Assembly (NCBI RefSeq): GCF_021442325.1
Contig: NZ_CP087879.1
Coordinates: forward strand, 1,302,001 to 1,366,000
DNA from: Agromyces marinus
Lineage (GTDB): Bacteria > Actinomycetota > Actinomycetes > Actinomycetales > Microbacteriaceae
Reading direction: 5' to 3'
Length of the DNA stretch: 64,000 bases
The notes beneath the pieces are model-generated. The model made no database searches. It worked only from the letters and a program-made list of their open reading frames with translations, and was not told where the DNA came from. Both the position numbers and the translations under genes were made by a program. Of this stretch, positions 44,289-51,446 are shown one piece after another (the first letter of the stretch is position 1; each line of letters starts with the position of its first letter).

Positions 44289-45731
44289 ATGACGACCGAA
44301 CTGACCGAGTTGAGCACGGTGCTCGCTCCGAAATCGCGGCGCAAGCCGAGGATCGGATTGGTCGCGGGCGGGCTCGGGACATACTGGCCGCAGTTCCCGG
44401 GATTGCTTCCGCAACTGCGCGAATCGTCCCGGTATGTGTCTGAACGGTTCGCGGAGATGGATTCGGATGTGACGGATGTCGGATTCATCTCCGACGCCCA
44501 GGAGGGGGCGGCCGCCGCGGAGGCATTGAGGAAGGCTGATTGCGACCTGATCGTGCTCTTCCTGACGACGTATCTGACGAGCTCGATGGTACTGCCGATC
44601 GCGCAGCGGTCGGGCGCGCCGGTGCTGGTCATCGACCTTCAGCCGACGCAGAAGATGGACCATGCATCGTTCGATACCGGTGCATGGTTGGCATACTGCG
44701 GCCAGTGCCCGGTCCCGGAGGTGGGGAACGTGTTCATGCGCGCCGGCATCGAGTTCCGGTCGGTGTCAGGGTACCTCCGGCAGGAGTCTGCGTGGAAACG
44801 GATCGAGCAGTGGATCGCAGCCGCGCATGTGAGGGCGGCGCTCCGGCATGCCCGTCACGGCCTCATGGGGCACGTGTATCCGGGGATGCTCGACGTCTCG
44901 ACCGACTTGACACTGCTGCCGGTGACATTCGGGTCGCACGTGGAGGTATTGGAGTTCGACGACCTGCGCGTGCGGGTGGATTCCGTCACCGAGCGAGAGA
45001 CTGCGCAGAGGATGGAGCTTGCGCGCCGAGTCTTCACACTCGACCACTCGGTCGTGGAGGAGGACTTCGCCTGGGGTGCGAAGGTATCCGTCGGCTTGGA
45101 CCGACTCGTGGACGACTTCGACCTGGACTCGCTCTCCTACTATCACCGCGGCCTCGACGGGGAGCAGCACGAACGGCTGGGTGCCGGCATGATCCTCGGT
45201 GCTTCATTGCTGACCGCCCGGGGCATACCGGCGACGGGCGAGTACGAGTTGCGCACGACGCTCGCGCAGCTCGCGACGCAGGTCGTCGGTGCCGGTGGGT
45301 CGTTCTGCGAGATCCAGGCCTTGAACTTCGAGGACAACGTGGTCGAGATGGGGCACGACGGACCGGCCCACCTGGCCGTCTCATCTCGTGACCCGCTGCT
45401 GCGCGGCCTCGGGGTGTTCCACGGCAAGCGCGGGTGGGGTGTATCGGTCGAGTTCGACGTGCGGCACGGCCCGGTCACGCTGCTGGGACTCGGGCAGAAC
45501 CGCGACGGGTCGTTGTCGTTCATCGCCTCTCAGGGCGTGGTGGTTCCCGGCCCGCTGCTGGAGATCGGGAACACCACGAGTCGGGTGGACTTCGGTCGCG
45601 ATCCGGGAGAGTGGGTCGACGCCTGGTCGGCGACCGGCGTCGGGCACCACTGGTCCCTTTCGCTCGGACACCGCGGCACCACCTATCGCGCGGCCGCGTC
45701 GCTTCTGGGTATCGACTTCCGGATGGTCTGA
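44289..45731 (+). CDS. L-fucose/L-arabinose isomerase family protein
   Basis: 480 residues, like the L-fucose/L-arabinose isomerase superfamily (KPRIGLVAGGLGTYWPQFPG at the start; DCDLIVLFLTTYLTSSMVLP; GAGGSFCEIQALNFEDNVVE; C-terminal GHHWSLSLGH). Such proteins convert aldoses such as L-fucose or L-arabinose to ketoses with Mn2+; the exact metal ligands could not be fixed here and many relatives are uncharacterised. GAAAGAAGG lies 5 bases before ATG 44289. It is divergent from the regulator and probably acts in the same sugar pathway. Confidence 0.8.
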   Translation: MTTELTELSTVLAPKSRRKPRIGLVAGGLGTYWPQFPGLLPQLRESSRYVSERFAEMDSDVTDVGFISDAQEGAAAAEALRKADCDLIVLFLTTYLTSSMVLPIAQRSGAPVLVIDLQPTQKMDHASFDTGAWLAYCGQCPVPEVGNVFMRAGIEFRSVSGYLRQESAWKRIEQWIAAAHVRAALRHARHGLMGHVYPGMLDVSTDLTLLPVTFGSHVEVLEFDDLRVRVDSVTERETAQRMELARRVFTLDHSVVEEDFAWGAKVSVGLDRLVDDFDLDSLSYYHRGLDGEQHERLGAGMILGASLLTARGIPATGEYELRTTLAQLATQVVGAGGSFCEIQALNFEDNVVEMGHDGPAHLAVSSRDPLLRGLGVFHGKRGWGVSVEFDVRHGPVTLLGLGQNRDGSLSFIASQGVVVPGPLLEIGNTTSRVDFGRDPGEWVDAWSATGVGHHWSLSLGHRGTTYRAAASLLGIDFRMV

Positions 45732-45735
45732 ACCC

Positions 45736-45837
45736 ATGCCTGTCACCGTCGTCGCAGTCCTCACCGCCAAGCCGGGTCAGGGCTCGGCCGTCATCGAGTC
45801 GTTCCGCGCAGTGTCGCCGCTCGTTCGAGCAGCCTGA
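45736..45837 (+). pseudogene. Truncated antibiotic-biosynthesis-monooxygenase-like fragment
   Basis: 33 codons reading PVTVVAVLTAKPGQGSAVIE and FRAVSPLVRAA, the first beta strand and helix of the ABM (putative quinol monooxygenase) fold, then a TGA. Complete members have about 95 residues; the remaining two thirds are absent in every frame downstream. It starts four bases after the isomerase-like gene. It looks like a 5' remnant cut at the edge of the accessory region. Confidence 0.6.
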
Positions 45838-46053
45838 ATGAGTGGATTCAGCGGCGAAACGACGGCCACTCCTTCAGAGCATTGCGGGGATCTCGTAGCT
45901 GGGTTCGCCGCGGAGCCTGAACGCGTCGGCGATGAGCGCCCGGGCGTGTAGATCCCGATCGTGCGTTCTGACGCGGCAACGGCGGCGTGACGACCGGGGC
46001 AGTCCGACGTACGATCGAAGAACGCCGGCCGGGGCGCTTCGAAGGGAGCAGCA
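45838..46053. other. Gap at the right edge of the accessory region
   Basis: No gene seen. It holds the junction after the truncated monooxygenase fragment and, near its end, TACGAT (46010-46015), a possible -10 for the small gene at 46054, with GGGAG eight bases before that gene. I saw no repeat of the tRNA-Pro end and no transposase remnant. Confidence 0.4.
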
Positions 46054-46320
46054 CTGGCCACGTGGCATCCGATCCTCGCCGCCGAAGAGCCCGAACCCGG
46101 CCGGTGGCGACTCGTCGACTCGCTCGGCCGCGAATACGGCCTCGTGAGCATCGTCCGCGTCGACGGGCAGGTGCGATTCCGCGCCGAGTTCGAGGGAAGG
46201 CTCCTCGGGTACGGCACGACGTTGCGGGGCGCATGCGAGCGCGTGCACCACGCGTTCGTGCGTTCCCACGGGCCCGGCGAATGGCGGGGATACCCCGATT
46301 TCTCTCGGGCGGAACGGTGA
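46054..46320 (+). CDS. Small conserved hypothetical protein with probable CTG start
   Basis: 88 residues beginning ATWHPILAAEEPEPGRWRLV after the initiator, with DSLGREYGLVSIVRVDG, TTLRGACERVHHAFVRSHGP in the second half. Small proteins starting MA-x-WHPILAA are common in Microbacteriaceae (recollection). In frame there is no ATG, GTG or TTG between the upstream stop at 45988 and this region; CTG 46054 lies exactly where the family methionine is expected, with GGGAG five bases before it. Probably a stand-alone gene; function unknown. Confidence 0.6.
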   Translation: MATWHPILAAEEPEPGRWRLVDSLGREYGLVSIVRVDGQVRFRAEFEGRLLGYGTTLRGACERVHHAFVRSHGPGEWRGYPDFSRAER

Positions 46321-46389
46321 GCACACCCGTGCCGAGGAGGTGAGGTTCCGTCACTGATTCTGATGACTTTCACAGGGAACCGGCACGAG

Positions 46390-46418
46390 TCGTGGAGGAA
46401 CGGTGTGCAGACTGGCGG
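46390..46418. repeat. Leader block shared with 51334-51362
   Basis: 29 bases, 23 identical to the block upstream of the second transglycosylase-like gene, at nearly the same distance from the start codon (90 versus 85 bases). Most differences are three bases apart. Core shared words are AACGG and GTGCAGA. Confidence 0.55.
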
Positions 46419-46507
46419 CTTCGCCACGGCGACCCCCCTTTACGTGAAGCACCGAGACGAGACCGCGAACGCGCGAGGACAGCACCTCGTGCCGCCGCAC
46501 TGGATAT

Positions 46508-47431
46508 ATGCAGAACCAGAACACTTCCCCCGACATCCTCAGCACCACCGAAACCCTCGACGCCACGCGTGAGCGCGTGCGCCGCACACGCCGCAAGCGG
46601 CGCGCGGCCTGGCTCACCGCAGGCGGCATCGTCGCCGTCGGCGCGATCGTCGGATCCGGCTTCGCCATCCAGACGGCCGTCGCCGACCAGGAGCAGCGCG
46701 TCGCCGCGACGGCCGCGCTGACCGCCGCGACCGAGCGTGACACCGACCAGCTCACCGCGGCCGGCGGCCTCCTCGAGGCCCACGCCGCCAAGAAGGCCGA
46801 GGACACGCTCGCCACCGCCGACGCCACGATCGCCAAGGCGAAGGGCAAGGCGGATGCCACCGAGCTCGCCTCCACGGTCGCGTCGCTCGAGTACTACACC
46901 CACCTGGCACCCGAACGCGTCTTCGCGCTCGCCGACCAGACCAGCGACCACGTCTCGAAGGTGGCCGCGCAGGTCAAGGAGTTCGACCGCAAGGCCGCTG
47001 AGAAGGCCGCAGCGGAGAAGGCCGCCCGCGAGAAGGCCGCCGCCGAGAAGGCCGCGGCCGAGGCCGCAGCCGCAGAGACCGAGTCGTCGTACTCGGCACC
47101 GTCGTACCCGAGCGGCCCCGCGAACCCGAGCGGCGCGCAGGCGACCGCGCGCGACCTCATGGCGTCGATGTACGGCTGGGGCGGCGACCAGTTCGGCTGC
47201 CTCGTCGACCTCTGGAACAAGGAGTCCGGCTGGAACGTCTACGCCCAGAACCCGTCGAGCGGCGCCTACGGCATCCCGCAGGCGCTCCCCGGCAGCAAGA
47301 TGGGCAGCGCCGGCGGCGACTGGGCCACGAACGCCACGACCCAGATCAAGTGGGGCCTCGGCTACATCGCCGGCCGCTACGGCACCCCGTGCGGCGCCTG
47401 GTCGCACTCGCAGTCGGTCGGCTGGTACTGA
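46508..47431 (+). CDS. Secreted/anchored transglycosylase-like protein
   Basis: 307 residues. Arg-rich cytoplasmic start, one membrane segment or uncleaved signal (about 34-56), a long Ala/Glu/Lys helical stalk with AEKAAAEKAAREKAA repeats (about 60-190), a Ser/Pro linker and a C-terminal lytic-transglycosylase-like domain: YGWGGDQFGCLVDLWNKESG (likely catalytic Glu in NKESGW), SSGAYGIPQALPGSKM, QIKWGLGYIAGRYG. Probably cell-wall remodelling. No clear ribosome-binding site before ATG 46508. Paralogue of the gene at 51447, with the same domain order and a shared leader block. Confidence 0.88.
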   Translation: MQNQNTSPDILSTTETLDATRERVRRTRRKRRAAWLTAGGIVAVGAIVGSGFAIQTAVADQEQRVAATAALTAATERDTDQLTAAGGLLEAHAAKKAEDTLATADATIAKAKGKADATELASTVASLEYYTHLAPERVFALADQTSDHVSKVAAQVKEFDRKAAEKAAAEKAAREKAAAEKAAAEAAAAETESSYSAPSYPSGPANPSGAQATARDLMASMYGWGGDQFGCLVDLWNKESGWNVYAQNPSSGAYGIPQALPGSKMGSAGGDWATNATTQIKWGLGYIAGRYGTPCGAWSHSQSVGWY

Positions 47432-47457
47432 TCCCCGGCCGCACCTGACGCGCCCCA

Positions 47458-47497
47458 CGACGGGACCCGCGGACCTCGAGGTCCGCGGGTCCCGTCG
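47458..47497 (+). terminator. Terminator: 40-base perfect palindrome
   Basis: 20-bp perfect inverted repeat with no loop, centred on CTCGAG at 47477/47478, 27 bases after the transglycosylase-like gene. No T tract. By position a terminator. Confidence 0.72.
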
Positions 47498-47528
47498 CGT
47501 GTTCCCGGGCAGGCGCACCCGCCGTGGG

Positions 47529-47534
47529 TACGCT
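47529..47534 (+). promoter_or_regulatory. -10 element of leaderless yihY-type gene
   Basis: TACGCT ends 7 bases before ATG 47542. Confidence 0.45.
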
Positions 47535-47541
47535 GGGCGAC

Positions 47542-48624
47542 ATGAGCGTCACCGGTGCGAACCCGCGCGGAGGCGGCATCCGCGCCCGTATCACCCGCGC
47601 CGTCGAGTGGGTGCTCAGCACCAAGCCCGCCCGCGCCGTCCTGCTCTATCAGGAGCAGCACGGCCCGATGCTCGCCGACAGCATCACGTACCGCACGCTG
47701 TTCTCGGTGTTCGCCGGCGCATTCCTCGGGTTCGCGATCGCCGGAATCTGGCTCGCCGGCAACCCGCAGGTGATCGACGCGATCGTCGAGACCGTCGACG
47801 ACGTCATCCCGGGGCTCATCGGCGCGAACGCCGCGATCGACCCCGACGTGCTCATCCAGCCCGTGAACCTCTCGATCGCGGGAGCGATCGGCCTCGTCGG
47901 CCTCGTCGCCGCCGCGATCGGCGCCATCCGGTCGCTGCGCATCGCCCTGCGTGCGCTCGCCGGCAAGCCCGACGAGACCACCTTCGTCGCGTGGCAGTTG
48001 CTGCGCGACCTCGCGATCGCGATCGGCTTCGGGCTGCTGCTGGTCGCCGGATCCGCGGCGACGGTCATCGGCACCGGGTTGCTCGATTCGTTCGTCGACT
48101 GGCTCGGCGCCCCGCTCGGCGGTGCGCTGTTCGACACGGGCTCGCGCACGCTCTCGGTCGCGGTCGTGTTCGCCATGGACACCGTCGTCGTCGCGGGCCT
48201 GTTCCGCATCCTCTCCGGGCTCCGGCCGGGGGCCAGGGCGCTCTGGACCGGCGCCCTGCTCGGCGGCGCCGCCCTGACCGTGCTCCAGGTGCTCTCCGGG
48301 CTGTTCGTCGGGGGAGCCACGCGCAACCCGCTGCTCGCCGGCTTCGGGTCGCTCATCGCCCTGTTGCTGTGGCTGAACCTCTCCAGCCAGGTCATCCTCA
48401 TCGCGAGCGCCTACATCATCACGGGCGTCCACGAGGCGCAGGACCGCGTGCGCGAACGGTACGGTGCGACCTCGATGGCCCTCCGGCGCCTCAAGCGCGC
48501 CGAGCGCAGAGCAGCGGATGCCGCGGCCGAGGTCGCCGCGGCCCGTGACGCGATGCTCGGGGTCGAGGAGGGCGACCGGAAGCGCGAACGGGCCGACGGT
48601 GATCAGCTCGGGCCGGGCGGCTGA
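47542..48624 (+). CDS. YihY/BrkB (YhjD) family membrane protein
   Basis: 360 residues with about six membrane helices. Seen: the N-terminal LLYQEQHGPMLADSITYRTL that typifies the family (usually ...D-x-x-x-x-A-S-x-x-Y-x-x-L), GLFRILSGLRPGARALWTGA and LLLWLNLSSQVILIASAYI. E. coli YhjD is implicated in lipid A/envelope transport; the actinobacterial role is unknown. The ATG at 47542, 7 bases behind TACGCT, is preferred to an upstream in-frame GTG at 47524. The last 60 residues are charged and helical. Confidence 0.85.
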   Translation: MSVTGANPRGGGIRARITRAVEWVLSTKPARAVLLYQEQHGPMLADSITYRTLFSVFAGAFLGFAIAGIWLAGNPQVIDAIVETVDDVIPGLIGANAAIDPDVLIQPVNLSIAGAIGLVGLVAAAIGAIRSLRIALRALAGKPDETTFVAWQLLRDLAIAIGFGLLLVAGSAATVIGTGLLDSFVDWLGAPLGGALFDTGSRTLSVAVVFAMDTVVVAGLFRILSGLRPGARALWTGALLGGAALTVLQVLSGLFVGGATRNPLLAGFGSLIALLLWLNLSSQVILIASAYIITGVHEAQDRVRERYGATSMALRRLKRAERRAADAAAEVAAARDAMLGVEEGDRKRERADGDQLGPGG

Positions 48625-48678
48625 ACCACCCGGGTCCTCGACGAGGCCGACACCCTCGACGCCGCCGCAGCACCGGGT

Positions 48679-48684
48679 TAGGCT
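48679..48684 (+). promoter_or_regulatory. -10 element of leaderless DUF2277 gene
   Basis: TAGGCT ends 6 bases before ATG 48691. Confidence 0.5.
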
Positions 48685-48690
48685 CACGCC

Positions 48691-48969
48691 ATGTGCAGGA
48701 ACATCCGCACCCTCCACAACTTCGAGCCCGCAGCCACCGGCGACGAGGTGCGCGCCGCCGCCCTGCAGTACGTCCGCAAGGTCAGCGGATCCACCCACCC
48801 GTCCAAGGCGAACGAAGCCGCGTTCGACGAGGCCGTCGAAGCCGTCGCGCACATCACCCAGCACCTGCTCGACCACCTCGTCACCAACGCGCCGCCCAAG
48901 GATCGCGAGATCGAGGCCGAGAAGGCGCGCGCACGCGCCGAGAAGCGCTACGCCGCGCTCAGCGCCTGA
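48691..48969 (+). CDS. DUF2277 domain protein
   Basis: 92 residues covering the whole DUF2277 domain: MCRNIRTLHNFEPAATGDEV, QYVRKVSGSTHPSKANEAAF and a C-terminal helix ending KARARAEKRYAAL. Function unknown; the conserved Cys2 and the CRNI start are typical. Leaderless promoter (TAGGCT). Single-gene unit. Confidence 0.9.
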   Translation: MCRNIRTLHNFEPAATGDEVRAAALQYVRKVSGSTHPSKANEAAFDEAVEAVAHITQHLLDHLVTNAPPKDREIEAEKARARAEKRYAALSA

Positions 48970-49006
48970 CCGCCGGCCGCACGTGACCGGCGTCGGCGGA
49001 GCACGA

Positions 49007-49012
49007 TAGCCT
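49007..49012 (+). promoter_or_regulatory. -10 element of leaderless LigD-type gene
   Basis: TAGCCT ends 7 bases before ATG 49020. Confidence 0.5.
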
Positions 49013-49019
49013 CGGCGCC

Positions 49020-50048
49020 ATGGCCCGCGACGCGACCACCATCGACCTCGACGGCCCGGACGGCACGCGCACCGTCCGGATCTCCAGCCCCGACCGCGTG
49101 GTGTGGTCGGAGCCCGGCATCACCAAGCTCGCCCTCGCCGAGTACCTCGTCGCCGTCGGGCCGGCGTTCGTCGCCGCGAACGGCGACCGGCCGGTCTCGC
49201 TCGAACGGTTCCGCGACGGCATCGGCGGGGAGTCGTTCTTCTCGAAGAACCCGCCGAAGGGTGCACCCGAGTGGGTGCACGACGTCACGGTGACCTACCC
49301 CAGCGGCAGGCGGCATCCGCAACTGGTCATCGACGAACCGGCGACCGCGGTCTGGGCGGCGCAGATGAACACCATCGTGTTCCACCCGTGGGCCTCGCGG
49401 GCCGGGGCGCCCGACCTGCCCGACCAGCTGCGCGTCGACCTCGACCCCCAGCCCGGAACCGGGTTCGCCGACGCCGTCCCCGCGGCGCACGCACTGCGCG
49501 AACTCATGGCCGAGGCCGGCCTCACCGCGTACGTCAAGACCTCCGGCAACCGCGGCATCCACGTGTTCGCCCCGATCGAACCAGAGCACGAGTTCCTCGA
49601 CGTGCGGCACGCCGTCATCGCGCTCGGCCGCGAACTCGAGCGCCGCATGCCCGACCGCATCACGACCGCCTGGTGGAAGGAGGAACGCGGGCAGCGCGTG
49701 TTCGTCGACTTCAACCAGGCCAACCGCGACCGCACCATGGCCGGCGCCTACAGCCCGCGCGCCATACCGGGCGCCCCCGTGTCGTGCCCGCTCGACTGGG
49801 ACGAGCTCGACGGAACCGACCCCGCCCGGCACACCGTGCTCACCGTGCCGATCCGGCTCGCCGAGCACGGCGACCCGTGGGCGGGCATGCACGAGCACCC
49901 CGGGCGGATCGACACGCTCCTCGAGTGGTGGCAGCGCGACCTCGAGGACGGCCTCGGCGAACTGCCGTTCCCGCCCGACTTCCCCAAGATGCCCGGGGAA
50001 CCCACCCGCGTGCAGCCGAGCCGCGCCCGCAAGCCCGAGGCCGACTGA
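49020..50048 (+). CDS. LigD-type DNA polymerase/primase domain protein (stand-alone)
   Basis: 342 residues matching the archaeo-eukaryotic primase-like PolDom of LigD. Seen: VRISSPDRVVWSEPGITKL at the start, SFFSKNPPKGAPEW, the catalytic aspartates in LRVDLDPQPG (about 137-146), YVKTSGNRGIHVFAPI and RVFVDFNQANRDRTMAGAYS. In full LigD this domain extends ends and adds ribonucleotides during end joining. Here it is alone: no ligase or nuclease domain is fused and no Ku lies nearby. Convergent with the alarmone synthetase gene. Confidence 0.9.
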   Translation: MARDATTIDLDGPDGTRTVRISSPDRVVWSEPGITKLALAEYLVAVGPAFVAANGDRPVSLERFRDGIGGESFFSKNPPKGAPEWVHDVTVTYPSGRRHPQLVIDEPATAVWAAQMNTIVFHPWASRAGAPDLPDQLRVDLDPQPGTGFADAVPAAHALRELMAEAGLTAYVKTSGNRGIHVFAPIEPEHEFLDVRHAVIALGRELERRMPDRITTAWWKEERGQRVFVDFNQANRDRTMAGAYSPRAIPGAPVSCPLDWDELDGTDPARHTVLTVPIRLAEHGDPWAGMHEHPGRIDTLLEWWQRDLEDGLGELPFPPDFPKMPGEPTRVQPSRARKPEAD

Positions 50049-50084
50049 CGGCCGCGCGCGACGCGCGCACCGGCGCGCCAGGGC

Positions 50085-50837
50085 TCAGACCTCGACGGGC
50101 CCGTCGTTGCGCGGCTCACGAGGCAGGCCGTGCACCTCGCGATGCAGTCGCTCCATGCGCGTGTCGAGCTCCGCCGCCGTGCGCGCCGCATCGGTGAGCT
50201 GCGCGAGCAGCGACTCGGGCACCTGCCGGTCGAACTTGTAGTAGATCTTGTGCTCCAGGCTCGCCCAGAAGTCCATCGCGATCGTGCGGATCTGCACCTC
50301 GACGGCGACCGGGTGAGCGCCCGTCGACAGGTACACGGGGATCTCGACGATCAGGTGCAGGCTCTGGTACCCGTTCGCCTTCGGGTGCGCGATGTAGTCC
50401 TTCACCCGCAGCACGCGCACGTCCTCCTGCGCCGTCAGCAGGTCGGCGATGCGGTAGGCGTCCGAGACGAAGCTGCACGTCACGCGGACTCCCGCGATGT
50501 CGGTCACCGTCGCGCGGATCGTGTCGAACGAGGGCTCGACGCCCTTGCGCCGCATCTTGTCGATCACGCTGTCGAGGCTCTTCAGCCGGCTCGAGATGTG
50601 CTCGATCGGGTTGTACGCGTACGCCTGGTTGAACTCCTCGCGCAGGATCGACAGCTTCGTGATGATCTCGTCCATGCCGAACTTGTACCGCTGCATGAAC
50701 CGCTCGGTCTCATCGCGCAGCGCGCGCATCTCGTCGAGCGTCGAGCCGTCGATCGTGTCGAGCGTGCGCAGGGCACGATCCGTGAGCATCGGCTGCCGGG
50801 CGGGGCGGGCCGGCGGTGGTGCGTCGAGCTGCGTCAT
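50085..50837 (-). CDS. Small alarmone synthetase (RelA/SpoT domain)
   Basis: 250 residues containing a single RelA/SpoT synthetase domain: RLKSLDSVIDKMRRKG, VTDIAGVRVTCSFVSD, RVLRVKDYIAHPKANGYQSL, VAVEVQIRTIAMDFWASLEH and KIYYKF. No HD hydrolase or TGS domain, so a stand-alone (p)ppGpp/pGpp synthetase of the SAS group. The ATG at 50837 lies 8 bases behind minus-strand TACGGT (50851-50846), so it is likely leaderless. Regulation beyond this cannot be read. Confidence 0.9.
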   Translation of the reverse strand: MTQLDAPPPARPARQPMLTDRALRTLDTIDGSTLDEMRALRDETERFMQRYKFGMDEIITKLSILREEFNQAYAYNPIEHISSRLKSLDSVIDKMRRKGVEPSFDTIRATVTDIAGVRVTCSFVSDAYRIADLLTAQEDVRVLRVKDYIAHPKANGYQSLHLIVEIPVYLSTGAHPVAVEVQIRTIAMDFWASLEHKIYYKFDRQVPESLLAQLTDAARTAAELDTRMERLHREVHGLPREPRNDGPVEV

Positions 50838-50845
50838 CGAGGTTC

Positions 50846-50851
50846 ACCGTA
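50846..50851 (-). promoter_or_regulatory. -10 element of alarmone synthetase gene
   Basis: Minus-strand TACGGT ends 8 bases before the ATG at 50837. Confidence 0.35.
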
Positions 50852-50885
50852 GGCGGTCAACCTCGACGTTGCCCGAGCGGATGCC

Positions 50886-51290
50886 TCACCCGATCGCGTC
50901 GACGTACAGCCACCGGCCCTCGCGCACGAACCGGCTGACCTCGCGCTGCACGCCGCGCTCGCCGGAGGCGACGTATCGTGCGGCGAACTCGACGACGCCC
51001 TCCCGGTCGAGCGGGCCACCGCGTTCCGTGCGGATGATCTCGAGCGAACGCCAGTGCACGTCCGGGTCGGGCTCGAGGGTCGCGGGTCTCGTCGACGGAT
51101 GCCACGTCGCCAGCAGGTACGTCACGTCGCCGACCACGAACGCGGTGTAGCGGGAACGCATGAGCTGCACTGCCGTCGGGGCGGGCGCACCCGCGAGGAC
51201 GGGCCCGCAGCACTCGGCGAACACGTGACCGCTCGTGCACGGGCACCGGTCGCCGGGGGCGGGGGCGGGGAACGCGCTGGAATGCGGCAT
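50886..51290 (-). CDS. YchJ/UPF0225 family protein with SEC-C motif
   Basis: 134 residues. The N-terminal zinc-binding motif CPCTSGHVFAECCGP (C-x-C-x8-C-C) is followed by the YchJ core: LMRSRYTAFVVGDVTYLLAT, DREGVVEFAARYV and REVSRFVREGRWLYVDA (NTF2-like). Function unknown. ATG 51290 is 6 bases behind minus-strand CAGACT and is taken as leaderless. The open frame continues further upstream on this strand, where it crosses the leader block of the divergent transglycosylase-like gene. Confidence 0.85.
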   Translation of the reverse strand: MPHSSAFPAPAPGDRCPCTSGHVFAECCGPVLAGAPAPTAVQLMRSRYTAFVVGDVTYLLATWHPSTRPATLEPDPDVHWRSLEIIRTERGGPLDREGVVEFAARYVASGERGVQREVSRFVREGRWLYVDAIG

Positions 51291-51333
51291 CCGCCCAGTC
51301 TGGCGCAGGTTCTCCTCAGGAGAAGTCGAGGGT

Positions 51334-51362
51334 TCATGCAGAAACGGCGTGCAGAGTGGGGG
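51334..51362. repeat. Leader block shared with 46390-46418
   Basis: Second copy of the 29-base block, 85 bases before the transglycosylase-like ATG and 44 bases from the divergent YchJ-type start. Followed by a G5...C5 pairing that could form a stem. Confidence 0.55.
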
Positions 51363-51446
51363 ACTCGTGCGCGGCAGCCCCCGGCCCGCGTCATGCCAAG
51401 CCCCAGCTCGGAGGGCCCCCGACCATTCTTCCGAGCGCCCCCGCCT

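Noticed and set aside
33406-45835. Formylglycine-generating enzyme or ABC ATPase within the sugar cluster
   Set aside because: Every gene in the region is accounted for and neither family is present.
45838-46060. Attachment-site repeat of the tRNA-Pro 3' end or an integrase near the right edge of the accessory region
   Set aside because: No match to the tRNA end and no recombinase or transposase gene; integration via the tRNA is unproved.
46321-46507. c-di-AMP (ydaO-type) riboswitch before the transglycosylase-like genes
   Set aside because: Such switches often precede actinobacterial cell-wall hydrolases, but the conserved core is not recognisable in either leader.
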